Positions 38,201 through 47,917 of a stretch of 64,000 bases of DNA are shown here, piece after piece; the stretch's first letter is position 1; each line of letters opens with the position of its first letter. The position numbers and the translations under genes are program-made. Source of the DNA: Candidatus Binatia bacterium (GTDB lineage Bacteria > Desulfobacterota > Binatia > HRBIN30 > BPIQ01); assembly GCA_026004195.1 (NCBI GenBank), contig BPIQ01000002.1:124001-188000 (forward strand), read 5' to 3'. The notes beneath the pieces are model-generated. The model was not told where the DNA came from. It ran no database searches and worked only from the letters and a program-made list of their open reading frames with translations.

Positions 38201-38809
38201 CTCCTCGTGGACGATCACGGCCACGCTCACGCCCAGGGCGTGGTAGATCGGCCCCATCCACTGCACGTCACGGCGGGCGAGGTAGTCGTTCACCGTGACC
38301 AGGTGGACGCCGCGGCCGAGCAGCGCGTTCAGGTAGAGGGGGCAGGTGGCGACGAGCGTCTTTCCCTCGCCCGTCTTCATTTCCGCGATCTTCCCCTGGT
38401 GGAGCACGATCGCGCCGAGCATCTGCACGTCGTAGTGGCGGAGCCCGATCGTTCGCTTGGAAGCCTCCCGCACGCACGCGAACGCCTCGGGGAGGATCTC
38501 GTCGAGGACCTCCTTCTCGGCCTCGAGAAGCTCCTGTTTTTCCTTCTCCACCGTCTCGTGGAGCTCTTCCCGGTCGACCTCGGCGCCGCCCTCCCGCAGC
38601 TCCTTCTCGTGCTGCTCGAGCCGCTCGCGGATCTCGCGCGTACGCTCGCGGATTTTCGACCGGAACTCCTCGGTCTTCGCCCGAAGTTCCTCGTCGGAGA
38701 GGGCCGCGATCCGTTCCTCGAGGGCGTTGATCTCCCGGACGACGGGCCAGAGCCGTTTGAGCTCCCGGTCGTTCTTCGTCCCGACGATCTTCTTGACCAG
38801 GTTCAGCAT
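35210..38809 (-). CDS. secA: Preprotein translocase ATPase SecA with large coiled-coil insertion
   Basis: 1199 residues against a usual 800-950. All SecA motifs are present: Walker [16 protein letters not shown]-like [32 protein letters not shown] (~566), [20 protein letters not shown] (~850), the helical scaffold [15 protein letters not shown] and a C-terminal zinc motif [15 protein letters not shown]. Between LLGGNPEF and the HIIGTERHE motif lies a Glu/Arg-rich segment of ~270 residues, where E. coli SecA has ~45, predicted to be long coiled coil. The N-terminus also has a short charged insertion. It drives Sec export. It is last in the GT2-murI-secA run. Confidence 0.95.
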   Translation of the reverse strand: MLNLVKKIVGTKNDRELKRLWPVVREINALEERIAALSDEELRAKTEEFRSKIRERTREIRERLEQHEKELREGGAEVDREELHETVEKEKQELLEAEKEVLDEILPEAFACVREASKRTIGLRHYDVQMLGAIVLHQGKIAEMKTGEGKTLVATCPLYLNALLGRGVHLVTVNDYLARRDVQWMGPIYHALGVSVAVIVHEESFLYDPTYVTSDYRMMHLRPVSRREAYHADITYGTNHEFGFDYLRDNMKLAEEEFVQRELYYAIVDEVDNILIDEARTPLIISGPAEDSTDLYYRIDKIVPRLKRGAVLQGDARQEERPQIEASGDYVVDEKSKTVVLTEQGVAKVERLLGIDNLYDPANINILHHVNQALKAHAIFRRDVDYVVKNGQVIIVDEFTGRLMEGRRWSDGLHQAVEAKEGLRIQRENQTLATITIQNYFRMYHKLAGMTGTADTEAVEFDKIYKLQVVVIPPNKPMIRVDHPDVVYKTEREKFQAVIEEIAECHARGQPVLVGTVSVEKSERLSKMLKARGIPHNVLNAVNHEAEASVIAQAGRKGQVTIATNMAGRGTDILLGGNPEFLARAEIENEWIRRAEVLPSGHTRYEDALVELREKFERKVQKAREKYEKQWKPYEERQAEALERLTATHRAYLEAALVDARRRYEDAWRGLGEGAGSEAYAACAEALEAYCQALRDFDRVTGPHLGEEGERRFRDTQLELAEVLRAAVSNGGAADGLESARSAFERARSDYERAVEKALRNGNLSLEEARAAYEEAQREFEEAEEAFLRHRKPYEQAVAAAQREYEETRRKYTQVVEELREQMDRSPDEFRDRYQELLAKYREQCAREREEVVAAGGLHIIGTERHESRRIDNQLRGRAGRQGDPGSSRFYLSLEDDLLRIFGADRIKGIMERLGMEEGEPIEHRMISRAIANAQSKVEAHNFDIRKHLLEYDDVLNKQREVVYARRREILSRENLKPEILEMVDETLSELLDRTTNPDLPPAEWDWTVLEENLLKQFSYRLRLDENERENLTADELEEKLREALHAAYEEKERDFTPETLRHFEKFVMLQTLDSLWKDHLLAMDHLKEGIGLRGYGQRNPLQEYQKEGFELFQEMMRQFREGVVEKLYAVQIVREEQRQRVRQMRLEEHEPRRLVMSGGGRPAAAPKTETVRRTGGKVGRNDPCPCGSGKKYKKCHGA

Positions 38810-38857
38810 CCTTCGCGTGTCATGCTGCCCAGAGCTCGGTCGAAGATCAAGCCGACG

Positions 38858-39679
38858 TCAGCGTTCGACACGCACCGCGGAATCGACGGCCGACCCGAGA
38901 AACCTCCGGCCCACCTCGACGAAGCGGTCCGGGGCGTCCGTGACGAAAAAACTCGCGCTGCCTCGCCCCTCGCGCCGCAGCAGGTCCTCGCGCCGCAAAA
39001 GATCCCGCAGAGCCCGGGCGGTGGCTTTCGCGGAATCGACGAGCGCCACCCCTTCGCCCACGACGCGCTGGATGAGACTTCGGAGCAGCGGGTAGTGCGT
39101 GCACCCGAGGATCAACGTGTCGATCCCGCTGCGAGAGAGGCTTTCGAGGTAAACCCGAGCGGCGAGCCGTGCCACGTCGTTGTCCGTCCAGCCTTCTTCG
39201 GCGAGCGGCACGAAGAGAGGGCAAGCGCGGCTGTAGACCTCCACCCGGGGATCGAGCGCCTGGAGTGCCCGCGTGTAAGTTCCGCTCGCGATCGTGGCTT
39301 CCGTCGCGATGACGCCGATCCTCCGGTTTTTCGTCCGCTCGAGTGCCTCCCGCACCCCGGGCTCGATCACGCCCAGCACCGGAACGGGAAGCCGCTCGGC
39401 CAGCTCCTCGAGCGCCACGGCGGAGACCGTGTTGCAAGCCACGACGAGCACCTTGACGCCGCGCTCGAGGAGGAACTCCGCGTTCTCGAAGGCGTAGCGC
39501 CGAACGGTCTCGGCCGACTTCGTGCCGTACGGCGTACGGCCCGTGTCGCCGAAGTAGAGGAGGTTCTCGTTCGGGAGGAGGCGCCGGATTTCGTGGACCA
39601 CCGTGAGCCCCCCGATGCCGGAATCGAAGACGCCGACCGCGGCGTCGCGGGCCGGGGAGGGACGCCGCCGCCTTACCAC
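38858..39679 (-). CDS. murI: Glutamate racemase
   Basis: 273 residues: VGVFDSGIGGLTVVHEI, then YFGDTGRTPYGTKS, catalytic Cys-1 in VVACNTVSAVAL, catalytic Cys-2 in ILGCTHYPLLRSL. It makes D-glutamate for peptidoglycan. The GTG at 39679 overlaps the stop of the radical SAM gene by 7 bases and gives a normal length. It lies 48 bases before secA. The C-terminal ~30 residues (FFVTDAPDRFVEVGRRFLG) are typical. Confidence 0.94.
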   Translation of the reverse strand: MVRRRRPSPARDAAVGVFDSGIGGLTVVHEIRRLLPNENLLYFGDTGRTPYGTKSAETVRRYAFENAEFLLERGVKVLVVACNTVSAVALEELAERLPVPVLGVIEPGVREALERTKNRRIGVIATEATIASGTYTRALQALDPRVEVYSRACPLFVPLAEEGWTDNDVARLAARVYLESLSRSGIDTLILGCTHYPLLRSLIQRVVGEGVALVDSAKATARALRDLLRREDLLRREGRGSASFFVTDAPDRFVEVGRRFLGSAVDSAVRVER

Positions 39680-40773
39680 CGCGCCCCCGCGGCCAGCCTC
39701 CGCCCGAGCTCGCGGTCGGTGGGAACCCCGCCGAACACCTGCTCCCAGACGAGAGGAGTTTCCATGCAAAGATAGAGCGGCAGGTCGTGCCGCCACGAAC
39801 GAAGGGCACCGAGGAGCGTCCGGTACATGCGGACCCGCAGCCCCCGCCACACGCGGAGTTTTCCGTCCCTTTCGGGGACGAGTTCGCCGGCGAGAAGCGA
39901 GCTGCGGTGCCTTTGCCGGACGGCGGCCCGAAGCGCCGGCGTCATCCGCAGAGAGCCGAGACTCACCCAGGCCACGCACGCGGGGTCGATCTCCGACCGC
40001 AGGAGGTCGAGTACGCGGCCGTAGCCCTCTTCCCAGCCCGGGTACTCCACGAGGGGATCGAAGTGAAAAGCGACGCGGTATCCGGCCCGGACCACGCGGC
40101 GGGCAGCCTGCACACGCTCTTCCAAAGATGCCGTGCCGTGCTCTTCTCGGGCGACGATCTCGGGCGGATTGACCGACCACGAGACCACGACGCGCGGCGT
40201 GCCCCCGAGCCGCAAAAGCCCCTCGACGGCGGCGCTCTTCGTCTTGAGCTCGAGCACGGCTCCCTTCCGCTCGGCGAAAAAGGGGACGAGAATCGACGTG
40301 AGTTCCGTCCACGGGTCGAGCGCGAGGCTGTCCACGAGCTCGCCGGTGCCGATTCGGAACTCCCGGTCCGGCTGCCGCCGCAGGACCGCTTCGACTTCTG
40401 CGAGGGCGTCTTCGGGGTTCGTGTAGACCTTGAGCGCGGGGTTGTTGCGCAAGTAAGCCTGGAGAAAACAGTAGCTGCAGTCCATCGGGCAGTTCGACCC
40501 GAGGTGGAGGACGAGGTAGTTGCAGCACACGAGCCCGCCGGTACCCGCGGGGCAGTGCTCGAGAAACGAGCCGCGGTGACGCAAGAGCACGAGCCGGCGC
40601 TTCCCGCGGCCGAAGGCGTCGGGCCCGGGGGTGGGCTCGGCCTCCGAGGGGTCGTCGAAAACCCTGGGCTCGAGCCAGGGGAGATGGCGCCGGACGGCGC
40701 GGGCGATCCGGGTGCCTTCTTCGCCGCGCTGGACCCAGAGCTCCTCGATCGCCGGTCGGACGTGGCCGCTCAT
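39673..40773 (-). CDS. SPL-like radical SAM protein
   Basis: 366 residues. The radical SAM cluster site is NCPMDCSYCFLQAYLRNN (C-X3-C-X2-C, ~100). It is followed by FRIGTGELVDSLALD, a Lys-rich ELKTKSAAVEGLL and VVSWSVNPPEIVAREEHGTASLEER. These features fit the spore-photoproduct-lyase family, which has many members in non-sporulating bacteria with unknown substrates. The start and stop overlaps on both sides (ATGA with the upstream gene, 7 bases with murI) place it in one operon. Repair of DNA lesions is possible but unproven. Confidence 0.87.
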   Translation of the reverse strand: MSGHVRPAIEELWVQRGEEGTRIARAVRRHLPWLEPRVFDDPSEAEPTPGPDAFGRGKRRLVLLRHRGSFLEHCPAGTGGLVCCNYLVLHLGSNCPMDCSYCFLQAYLRNNPALKVYTNPEDALAEVEAVLRRQPDREFRIGTGELVDSLALDPWTELTSILVPFFAERKGAVLELKTKSAAVEGLLRLGGTPRVVVSWSVNPPEIVAREEHGTASLEERVQAARRVVRAGYRVAFHFDPLVEYPGWEEGYGRVLDLLRSEIDPACVAWVSLGSLRMTPALRAAVRQRHRSSLLAGELVPERDGKLRVWRGLRVRMYRTLLGALRSWRHDLPLYLCMETPLVWEQVFGGVPTDRELGRRLAAGARW

Positions 40774-41339
40774 TCGGGAAGCTCCCGCAAAGACTCGAAA
40801 ACCTTCGACCACCGGCCGTCCGCGAGCGCAGCTTCGAGCGAGCGCACCGCACGGGAAAGAGCCGCGGCGTCGCTCGCCCGGATTTCCAGCGTCAGCTCGG
40901 CGTCCCGCAGGTACTCGGGCAACCGGACGCGCACGTGGGGAGGAAGGCCCAGGTCGCGCAGGGCCGCCCGGATCCTTTCCTCGCACGCCGCGAGCCGCGG
41001 GAACCGGAGCTTGCGCAGGACCGCCCGCAGCGACCGAAGGGCCTCGTTTCTCGCAGGGCGCCCTTCCCACGCCTCGCGGACCTCGGCCCGCTCGAGAACG
41101 TCGGCCACCGTCCCGCCTTCCCGCAGCGCGATCTCCTCGGCCCACTCGGCCACGTCGCGCCAGTGGTTCGGCCCGAGCCGCAAAGCCGAAGCCACCCGCC
41201 AGAGGGCCCCGGCGTCGCGCGCTTGCATGCCGAGCCAACGCTCGAGGAGCGAGTCCGGGTAGGCCCGCGCCCGAGCGAACTCCCGGATCCTCGCGCCGAG
41301 TTCGGCCGCGCCGTCTTTCTCCGGACGCTCCCGAGTCAT
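40770..41339 (-). CDS. Unknown protein next to SPL-like radical SAM gene
   Basis: 189 residues, mostly helical and charged, with no signal peptide or membrane helix. Notable stretches are ARAYPDSLLERWLGMQ, NHWRDVAEWAEEIALREG, LRKLRFPRLAACEERIRAAL and LPPHVRVRLPEYLRDAELTL. I recognise no family. It starts in the stop of the glycosyltransferase gene and ends in the start of the radical SAM gene (both ATGA). That coupling, and its fixed position beside the radical SAM gene, make it a candidate partner or substrate-recognition protein. Confidence 0.75.
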   Translation of the reverse strand: MTRERPEKDGAAELGARIREFARARAYPDSLLERWLGMQARDAGALWRVASALRLGPNHWRDVAEWAEEIALREGGTVADVLERAEVREAWEGRPARNEALRSLRAVLRKLRFPRLAACEERIRAALRDLGLPPHVRVRLPEYLRDAELTLEIRASDAAALSRAVRSLEAALADGRWSKVFESLRELPE

Positions 41340-42214
41340 CCCGTTCCGGAAAGAAGGGCTTCGCCCGCACCCTCTCCCGCCTCGGAGACACGAGCCGCAC
41401 CGAGCCGTGCCAGTGCGCGGTAGCGCTCGGCTTCCTCCACCCGGCCTCGCTTCTCCGCCCCGGCGGCCAGGATCCCGCACTTCCGTTCCAGGACCTCGCG
41501 GACCGCCCGGCGGTGTGCGGGCGGCAGAGGGGGCTCCCGCAAAAGAAGCTTGAGGAGCGCCACCACCCGAAAACGGTCCATTCCCCAGAAGCGCCGCGAG
41601 AGCTGATCCGGATGGCCCCCGCGCTTCACCACCAGCGGCTCGCGGACGAGCCCGAGACGTTCCTCGCACCCTAGGCGCAGCCAGAGGTCGTAGTCCTCGC
41701 AAGCGGGAAGCGATTCGTCGAACCCGCCGAGCCGCTCGAAGAGCGCGCGATCGAGCAGGACGGCCGACGGACTCACGAGGCAACGGTGAAGGCTCGGAAA
41801 GAAGATGTCGCCGTCCGGCTTCGCGTGGTACTTCCGGGGCTCGACGCGCACCCCGTTCCGGTACCAGATCTCCTCGGTCTGGCAGGCCCGCAGCTCCGGG
41901 TGGCGATCGAGATACTCGAGCTGGCGTTCGAGCTTGCGGGGAAGCCAGAGGTCGTCCGAGTCGAGAAACGCGACCCAGCGGCTTCGCACCGAGCGGACAC
42001 CGAGGTTGCGGGCCGCGGCCACGCCCCGGGGCGGCGTGGAAACGACGCGAATCGCGTCGCCGAACTCCCGCCGCAGATGCTCCGCGGTGCCGTCGGCCGA
42101 CCCGTCGTCCACGACCACGATTTCGTCGGGCTTCCGGGTCTGACGGAGGACCGAGACGACCGCTTCCGCGACCATCTCGCGCCGATCTCGAGTGGGGATC
42201 ACCACGCCTACCAT
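41336..42214 (-). CDS. Family 2 glycosyltransferase
   Basis: 292 residues with the GT-A fold: VVIPTRDRREMVAEAV, IVVVDDGSADGTAEHL, GVAAARNLGVRSVRSRWVAFLDSDD (metal-binding DSD), then SPSAVLLDRALFERLGGFDESLPACEDYDLWLRL (acceptor/base region, ED). It transfers a sugar from a nucleotide donor in the cytoplasm. The acceptor is unknown. A ~60-residue helical C-terminus follows. It heads the operon leading to murI and secA. GGAG lies before the ATG. Confidence 0.9.
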   Translation of the reverse strand: MVGVVIPTRDRREMVAEAVVSVLRQTRKPDEIVVVDDGSADGTAEHLRREFGDAIRVVSTPPRGVAAARNLGVRSVRSRWVAFLDSDDLWLPRKLERQLEYLDRHPELRACQTEEIWYRNGVRVEPRKYHAKPDGDIFFPSLHRCLVSPSAVLLDRALFERLGGFDESLPACEDYDLWLRLGCEERLGLVREPLVVKRGGHPDQLSRRFWGMDRFRVVALLKLLLREPPLPPAHRRAVREVLERKCGILAAGAEKRGRVEEAERYRALARLGAARVSEAGEGAGEALLSGTG

Positions 42215-42225
42215 CGTCTCGGCTC

Positions 42226-42254
42226 CGTTTACCGCCCGCCCCGACCTCCTTCAA
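42226..42254 (-). promoter_or_regulatory. Candidate promoter of the GT2-secA operon
   Basis: TTGAAG and TAAACG are 17 bp apart on the minus strand. The -10 ends 12 bases before the ATG, leaving almost no leader. Confidence 0.45.
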
Positions 42255-42281
42255 CCCGCCCCGGACCGGGAGAACCCTCGG

Positions 42282-42310
42282 TTGACTCCTCCCGCGGAGA
42301 AAGCTAGCAG
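42282..42310 (+). promoter_or_regulatory. Candidate ino1 promoter
   Basis: TTGACT and TAGCAG are 17 bp apart (or GCTAGC at 15), 21 bases before the GTG start. Confidence 0.5.
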
Positions 42311-42331
42311 CCCCGACGAGCGCAGCGAGCC

Positions 42332-43645
42332 GTGACCTCTCCCCCGAACATAAGGCCGGCCGAGGGTCGGCTGGGCGTCCTCCTCCCGGGACTCGGCGCG
42401 GTCGCGACGACGTTCATCGCGGGCGTCTACGCCGTACTCCGGGGGCTCGGACGACCCGTCGGCTCCCTCACCCAGCTCGGCACGATCCGCCTCGGGAAGA
42501 GGACCGAGGGGCGCACGCCCAAGATTTCGGAGTTCGTGCCTCTCGCGAAACTCGAGGATTTCGTGTTCGGGGCCTGGGACATTTTCCCCGACGACGCCTA
42601 CGAAGCCGCGTGCAAGGCCGGGGTCCTCGACCGCTCGCTCCTCGAGAAACTCGAACCGGAATTGAGGCAGATCCGGCCCATGCCGGCGGTCTTCGACCGA
42701 GCGTACGTCCGCCGGCTCGACGGGCCCCACCGGAAACGAGAGACCTCGAAAAAGGCGCTGGCCGAGGCCCTGCTCGAGGACATCGCGGAGTTCCGCCGCC
42801 GCCACGGCGTCGAGCGGGCCGTGATGATCTGGTGCGGCTCGACCGAGGCGTACCTCGAGCCGACCCCGGTGCACGCGTCGCTCGCGGAGTTCGAGAAGGG
42901 GCTCGAGCGCGACGCGCCGGAGATCGCCCCCTCGATGATCTACGCCTACGCGGCGCTACGGTCGGGCATCCCGTTCGCGAACGGCGCCCCGAACCTCACG
43001 GTGGACATCCCCGCCCTCGAAGAGCTCGCGCGCGAGCGGCGGGTGCCGATCGCCGGCAAGGATTTCAAGACGGGCCAGACCCTCCTCAAGACGATCCTCG
43101 CGCCGGGGCTCAAGGCCAGGATGCTGGGACTGCGCGGCTGGTTTTCGACGAACATCCTGGGCAATCGCGACGGCGAGGTGCTCGACGAGCCCGAGTCGTT
43201 CCGTACCAAGGAAGTGAGCAAGAGAAGCGTGCTCGAGTGGATCCTGCAACCCGACCTCTACCCCGAGCTCTACGGCGACTACTGCCACAAGATCGACATC
43301 AACTACTACCCGCCGCGCGGGGACAACAAGGAAGCGTGGGACAACCTCGACATCTTCGGCTGGCTCGGTTACCCGATGCAGATCAAGATCAACTTCCTGT
43401 GCCGCGACTCGATCCTGGCCGCTCCGCTCGTCCTCGACCTCGCGCTCTTCCTCGACCTGGCGCAGCGCTCGGGGCTCGCGGGAATCCAGGAGTGGCTCTC
43501 CTTTTTCTTCAAGAGCCCGATGACCGCCCCCGGGCTCTACCCGGAGCACGACCTCTTCATCCAGCTCATGAAGCTCAAGAACACGCTCCGCTTCCTGCGG
43601 GGCGAGACGCTCATCACGCACCTCGGGCTCGAGTACTACGACTGA
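42332..43645 (+). CDS. ino1: Inositol-3-phosphate synthase
   Basis: 437 residues of the myo-inositol-phosphate synthase family. NAD-binding start [18 protein letters not shown], then [37 protein letters not shown], the catalytic region [62 protein letters not shown] and [12 protein letters not shown]. It converts glucose-6-phosphate to inositol-3-phosphate with bound NAD. Inositol supply in bacteria serves inositol lipids or compatible solutes such as di-inositol phosphate. GTG start. The end overlaps the convergent slipin gene by 10 bases. Confidence 0.93.
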   Translation: MTSPPNIRPAEGRLGVLLPGLGAVATTFIAGVYAVLRGLGRPVGSLTQLGTIRLGKRTEGRTPKISEFVPLAKLEDFVFGAWDIFPDDAYEAACKAGVLDRSLLEKLEPELRQIRPMPAVFDRAYVRRLDGPHRKRETSKKALAEALLEDIAEFRRRHGVERAVMIWCGSTEAYLEPTPVHASLAEFEKGLERDAPEIAPSMIYAYAALRSGIPFANGAPNLTVDIPALEELARERRVPIAGKDFKTGQTLLKTILAPGLKARMLGLRGWFSTNILGNRDGEVLDEPESFRTKEVSKRSVLEWILQPDLYPELYGDYCHKIDINYYPPRGDNKEAWDNLDIFGWLGYPMQIKINFLCRDSILAAPLVLDLALFLDLAQRSGLAGIQEWLSFFFKSPMTAPGLYPEHDLFIQLMKLKNTLRFLRGETLITHLGLEYYD

Positions 43646-44418
43646 CCCGAGTCGCCCTCCCCGCCGGCCCGCGAGCCCGGCGTCACGAGGAAGGGGCGGA
43701 AGAGGTCGATCGGAATCGGGAAGATCGTCGTCGAAGCGTTCTCGGCCGCGACCTCGTTGAGCGTCTGCAGGAAGCGGAGCTGCAGCGCGATCGGATGCGA
43801 CGCGATCATTTCCGAGGCTTCGGCGAGGCGCTGGGCGGCCTGGAACTCCCCCTCGGCGTTGATGATCTTCGCCCGCCGCTCGCGCTCGGCTTCCGCCTGC
43901 CGCGCCATCGCGCGCTGCATTTCCTGCGGGAGGTCGATGTGTTTGACCTCCACGGTGACGACCTTGATCCCCCACGGGTCCGTCTGCTGGTCGAGGATCT
44001 CCTGGAGCCGGGTGTTGATCTTCTCGCGCTCGGCCAGCAGCTCGTCGAGTTCCGCCTGCCCGCAGACGCTGCGCAGCGTCGTCTGCGAGAGCTGCGAAGT
44101 CGCGAAAAGGTAGTCGACGACCTCCACGACGGCCTTGCTCGGGTCCACGACGCGGAAGTACACGACGGCGTTCACCTTCACGGACACGTTGTCCCGCGTG
44201 ATGACGTCCTGGGACGGCACGTCCATCGTCACCGTCCGCAGGTCGACCCTCTGCATTCGTTCGATCAGGGGAATCACGAACACGAGGCCGGGCCCCCGGT
44301 GGCCGACGAGTCGCCCCAGGCGGAAGACGACGCCCCGCTCGAACTCCTTGAGAACCTTGACGCCGCTCAGAACGAGAGCGAGCGCGAAAAGCAACACGAC
44401 CGTTCCGGCACCGAACAT
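43636..44418 (-). CDS. SPFH/slipin (stomatin-like) membrane protein
   Basis: 260 residues. One N-terminal membrane segment ([17 protein letters not shown]), then the band-7 domain: [43 protein letters not shown] and [22 protein letters not shown] helical, oligomer-forming tail closes with [10 protein letters not shown]. Slipins organise membrane microdomains and are typically paired with NfeD proteins, as here (gene 25 bases upstream). GGAGGG precedes ATG 44418. Confidence 0.93.
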   Translation of the reverse strand: MFGAGTVVLLFALALVLSGVKVLKEFERGVVFRLGRLVGHRGPGLVFVIPLIERMQRVDLRTVTMDVPSQDVITRDNVSVKVNAVVYFRVVDPSKAVVEVVDYLFATSQLSQTTLRSVCGQAELDELLAEREKINTRLQEILDQQTDPWGIKVVTVEVKHIDLPQEMQRAMARQAEAERERRAKIINAEGEFQAAQRLAEASEMIASHPIALQLRFLQTLNEVAAENASTTIFPIPIDLFRPFLVTPGSRAGGEGDSGQS

Positions 44419-44443
44419 CGACTTCCCTCCTCTCGCGTCTCCT

Positions 44444-45751
44444 TCAGCCGGCGCGCCGCACCCGCAACCTGAGCCCGTCCACGCCCACGACCTCGACTTT
44501 CTCGCCCGGCTCCACGGCACCTTCGGCTTCGGCGTCCCAGTACTCTCCGTGGACGAAAACCTTGCACTCCCCGCGGGGGCTCACGCTGCGGACTTCGCCG
44601 ACCTCCCCGATCAGGCCTTCGCGGCCGAGGGCCGGCCGCTGCCGGTGGGCCCGCACCACCAGAATCCCGACGATCAGCGTGAAAAGCCCGAGCGTCGTCG
44701 CGGCGGCCGCGATCACGGCGGGATCGACGGCCATCGCGGATTCGGGCGTGTCGAAGAGAAGGAGCGAGCCCAGGACGAAGGCGACCAGCCCTCCCACGCC
44801 GATGATCCCGAACGTGGGCAGGAAAAGCTCCGTGACCAGGAGCGCGATCCCGAGGACGATCAGCGCGAGACCGCTGTAGTTGATCGGCAGCACCTGCAGC
44901 GCCGTGAGGCCGAGGAGCAGGCAGATGCCCCCCGCGATCCCCGGAAAGAAGAGCCCCGGGTTGGTGAATTCCACGTAGAGGCCGAGAACCCCCGCCATCA
45001 TGAGAAGATAGGCGATGTTGGGGTTGGCGAGCACGTCGAGCAGCTTGTGCTTGAAGCGCATCTCGAGCTCGACGACGCGGGCACCGGCCACCTCGATTTT
45101 TTTCGGGCGGCCCAGGACGGAAACCTCCCTGCCGTCGATCTGCCGCAAGAGATCCGAAAGGTTCGCCGCGACGAGGTCGATCACCCCGAGCTCGAGCGCC
45201 TCGCGCTCGGTCGCGGAGACGCTCTCCCGGACGGCCCGCTCGGCCCATTCCACGTTCCGCCCCCGTTGCTCGGCGATCGACCGGCCGAGCGAAGCGGCGA
45301 AGTTCTCGATCTTCTCCCGCATTTCCTTGCTCATCTGCTCGCCGCCCGCGGCCACGGGATGGGCCGCCCCGATGTTCGTACCCGGCGCCATGGCCGCCAC
45401 GTGGGCCGCGATCGTGATGAACACACCGGCCGACGTCGCACCCGCGCCGCTCGGGGCGACGTAGACGACGACGGGCAGGGGAGCCCCGAGGAGGTCTTTC
45501 ACGATCTTTTTCGTCGACTCGAGCAACCCCCCGGGCGTGTCGAGCTGGATCACCAGAGCGCGCCCTCCTCGTTCGAACGCCGTCTCGATGCTCTCGTGGA
45601 GGAAGTCCGCCGTGGCCGGGTTGATCATGCCGTCGACGACGGCGAGGTAGACGACGTCGTCCGAAGGCACTTCGGTCGCGACGGGGGCGGGCGACGGCAC
45701 GGCCGCGGCCGCCGAGAGAAAGCCCGCCAAGACGAACCCGACCGCACTCAT
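44444..45751 (-). CDS. nfeD: NfeD-family membrane protease (long form)
   Basis: 435 residues. After a signal peptide comes a ClpP-like serine protease domain: [38 protein letters not shown] (nucleophile Ser in the S-A-G stretch), [13 protein letters not shown]. Four to five membrane helices follow (~265-365). The C-terminal OB-fold NfeD domain is [25 protein letters not shown]. The long form cuts stomatin-type partners and takes part in membrane quality control. It is encoded between the UDG gene (ATGA overlap) and the slipin gene. Confidence 0.92.
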   Translation of the reverse strand: MSAVGFVLAGFLSAAAAVPSPAPVATEVPSDDVVYLAVVDGMINPATADFLHESIETAFERGGRALVIQLDTPGGLLESTKKIVKDLLGAPLPVVVYVAPSGAGATSAGVFITIAAHVAAMAPGTNIGAAHPVAAGGEQMSKEMREKIENFAASLGRSIAEQRGRNVEWAERAVRESVSATEREALELGVIDLVAANLSDLLRQIDGREVSVLGRPKKIEVAGARVVELEMRFKHKLLDVLANPNIAYLLMMAGVLGLYVEFTNPGLFFPGIAGGICLLLGLTALQVLPINYSGLALIVLGIALLVTELFLPTFGIIGVGGLVAFVLGSLLLFDTPESAMAVDPAVIAAAATTLGLFTLIVGILVVRAHRQRPALGREGLIGEVGEVRSVSPRGECKVFVHGEYWDAEAEGAVEPGEKVEVVGVDGLRLRVRRAG

Positions 45752-46521
45752 GGTCGCCCGAGTCCCAGCTCTCGCATGACTTGCTTGATGTCTTCCCAGA
45801 CGAGTTTTTTGTCGGCCGGGTTGCGGAGAAGGTAGGCCGGGTGGAGGGTCGGCATGAGCTTCGTCCCGTGGTACTCGTGCCAGACACCGCGGAGCTTCGA
45901 GATCGGTGCCGTCGTGCCGAGAAGCGTCTGGGCGGCGAATTTGCCGAGGGCCACGAGGACCTTGGGCCGGACCAGTTCGATCTGGCGCCGGAGAAAGGGC
46001 TCGCAGCTCGCGATTTCGTCGGGCTCGGGGTTGCGATTTTCCGGCGGCCGGCACTTCACGACGTTGGCGATGTAGACGTCCTCGCGCCGGAGTCCCATGC
46101 CCTTCGTGATGATTTCGGTGAGAAGCTGTCCCGCGCGCCCGACGAAAGGCTCTCCCTGGAGATCTTCGTCCCTGCCCGGAGCTTCGCCCACGAACATGAG
46201 ATCGGCCCGGGGGTTTCCTACCCCGAAGACGATCTGCGTCCGGCTCCGGTGGAGCTTGCAGCGCCGGCAATCTCCGATCTCGGCCCGGAGCTCTTCGAGC
46301 GAGCCGGCACGGCTCCCGAAGAGCGAAGGAGTGCGCGAAGCTCGCGCGACCTCGGGCTCCACGCCCCCTCCGAGCCCGAAGCGCGCCACCCTCGGGAAGC
46401 CTTCCACGCCGGTCCGCCGTAGGTACTCGACGTACTCCGCCAGGCCCAGTAGCCAGTCCCGGATCGTTTCTTGAGCGCCCGCGCTGCGCGGTGTAGCATC
46501 GCTATCGATGTTCGTTTTCAC
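45748..46521 (-). CDS. Type 4 uracil-DNA glycosylase (Fe-S)
   Basis: Up to ~257 residues. Family-4 UDG motifs: the Fe-S Cys pairs [10 protein letters not shown] and [19 protein letters not shown], the active-site loop [23 protein letters not shown] and the C-terminal motif [13 protein letters not shown]. It removes uracil from DNA. The N-terminal extension is poorly conserved, so the start is uncertain. GTG 46521 overlaps the divergent gene start at 46508. It ends in the ATG of the nfeD gene. Confidence 0.88.
   Translation of the reverse strand: MKTNIDSDATPRSAGAQETIRDWLLGLAEYVEYLRRTGVEGFPRVARFGLGGGVEPEVARASRTPSLFGSRAGSLEELRAEIGDCRRCKLHRSRTQIVFGVGNPRADLMFVGEAPGRDEDLQGEPFVGRAGQLLTEIITKGMGLRREDVYIANVVKCRPPENRNPEPDEIASCEPFLRRQIELVRPKVLVALGKFAAQTLLGTTAPISKLRGVWHEYHGTKLMPTLHPAYLLRNPADKKLVWEDIKQVMRELGLGRP
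46471..46499 (+). promoter_or_regulatory. Promoter of the PLC-family gene, likely leaderless
   Basis: TTGAGC and TAGCAT are 17 bp apart. Transcription would start around 46506, two bases before the ATG at 46508, and no ribosome site is visible. Confidence 0.5.
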
Positions 46522-47383
46522 CGCCTGGTTCCTGCTGGCCTTTCTCCTCCTGCCGTCCGAAGCGCACGCCTGGGGGCCGATCACGCACGTCGCCCATGGC
46601 TGGACAGCGCTCGCGGAACTTACCATCGCCTCGGGTGCCCTTCAAGAAATCCTGCGCCGTCACCGGCGGGAATATCTCTACGGGTGCATCGGGGCGGACA
46701 TCACGCAGGCCAAAAAGTACACCCCGGCGATGCAGTACCACTGCCACTCCTGGAAAGTCGGGTGGCAGATCCTCGAGCAAGCCGAAACCGACGCCGAAAA
46801 AGCCTTCGCTTACGGTTACCTGAGCCATCTCGCATCCGACGTCTTCTCGCACAACCACTACGTGCCGACTCAGCTCGTCCTGAGCTACCCCGCTCGTTCG
46901 CTGCGTCACGTGTACTGGGAGGCGCGGTTCGATTCCCTGCAACCCCCGGCCTTCCGGCGCACTCTGGCCGAACTCGCGGGGGCCCGTTTCCCGGAGTGCG
47001 ATGCCCTCGTCGAACGCGTGGTGCGCCGCACGATCTTTTCCTTCCGGACCGACAAGCGAATTTTCCACTCCATGGTGAGCTGGCAACAGCTCGAGCCCTG
47101 GCACGCGCTCCTGCTCCGGCTTTCTTCTCGCTCGCGGTTCGCCCTTCCGCCCGACGTCGTCGACGCCTACAACCGTGCCTGCGTCGAGGCGATCCGGGAC
47201 CTTCTCGCGCGGGGGAAGGAGGCGGCCTGCCAGGAGGCGGACCCCACCGGGACGCGAGCGCTCGCGCTGGCCAAGGAAATCCGGAGAAAACTCCGGCGCC
47301 TCGCCCGCAGGCGCATGCTGACCCCCCGGCTCGAGCGCGAGCTTCGCGACCTCGAGCGCCGCGCCGAACTCTTCGCCGCCTAG
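46508..47383 (+). CDS. Zinc-dependent phospholipase C family protein
   Basis: 291 residues. The signal peptide ends EAHA, and the mature chain begins WGPITH. That terminal Trp and His are zinc ligands in the phospholipase C/S1 nuclease-like family. Further ligands are [10 protein letters not shown] (Asp), [21 protein letters not shown] (His, Asp, His) and likely Glu in WEARFD. It would act in the periplasm or outside, perhaps on phospholipids. The C-terminal ~60 residues are Arg-rich and helical. It may be translated from a leaderless mRNA. It is convergent with the DUF4416 gene, overlapping by 4 bases. Confidence 0.85.
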   Translation: MFVFTAWFLLAFLLLPSEAHAWGPITHVAHGWTALAELTIASGALQEILRRHRREYLYGCIGADITQAKKYTPAMQYHCHSWKVGWQILEQAETDAEKAFAYGYLSHLASDVFSHNHYVPTQLVLSYPARSLRHVYWEARFDSLQPPAFRRTLAELAGARFPECDALVERVVRRTIFSFRTDKRIFHSMVSWQQLEPWHALLLRLSSRSRFALPPDVVDAYNRACVEAIRDLLARGKEAACQEADPTGTRALALAKEIRRKLRRLARRRMLTPRLERELRDLERRAELFAA

Positions 47384-47913
47384 CGAGCTCGCTCCCGGCG
47401 CTGCCGTTTCCAGGCCTCGCGCGCGGTCTCGAAGAACGCCCGGACCTCGGGGCTCGCGTAGTCCGGGTACGTGTGAGGGAAGGGCCGGAAGCGACCGTCC
47501 GCGAAGACGAGCGTCACCTCCGCGTAGATCCCCTTGCCCAGGTAGACGCGGTGCGCCGCATCCTTCGTGGAGGCCAGGACGAGCCTGGCGAGGTCGAGGT
47601 AACCGGGGTCGAGGTTCACCCGCCGCCGCCCGCCGACGGACCAGATCCCCTCGAGCTCGTTCGTTCGGAGCTTGAGCTCGGCGAGGTCGGCGGGATCGAC
47701 GGGGTCCGAGAACACGAAAAACTGCCGGTAGGGCTCCGGGCCGAGTTCTTCCTCGTAATAGCGGGTCGCTCGCCACGGCGCGACTCGACTCTCGAGCTCG
47801 ATCCGCCCGAATTCCTTCTCGGCCACGACGCGGACCTCGCCGAGGAGCTCGGGGCGCGCCGCGAGCACGCCCAGGACGAGCTTGACGGGCGGGGCCGGCC
47901 TCGGGCGACCCAC
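47380..47913 (-). CDS. DUF4416 protein
   Basis: 177 residues with the DUF4416 pattern: VKLVLGVLAARPELL, ATRYYEEELGPEPYRQFFVF, ELKLRTNELEGIW, RRVNLDPGYLDLARLVLAST, HRVYLGKGIYAEVTLVF and PFPHTYPDYASPEV. The family has no known function. It is last in a seven-gene operon, starting 5 bases after the coaBC stop (GTG 47913). A longer GTG start at 47937 is possible. Confidence 0.88.
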   Translation of the reverse strand: MGRPRPAPPVKLVLGVLAARPELLGEVRVVAEKEFGRIELESRVAPWRATRYYEEELGPEPYRQFFVFSDPVDPADLAELKLRTNELEGIWSVGGRRRVNLDPGYLDLARLVLASTKDAAHRVYLGKGIYAEVTLVFADGRFRPFPHTYPDYASPEVRAFFETAREAWKRQRRERAR

Positions 47914-47917
47914 CGCC

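Noticed and set aside
38858-40852. One long protein joining the radical SAM region and MurI
   Set aside because: The N-terminal part is an out-of-frame reading of the radical SAM gene. MurI starts at GTG 39679.
42282-42310. Inositol-responsive riboswitch before ino1
   Set aside because: The leader would be only about 15-20 bases, too short for an aptamer.
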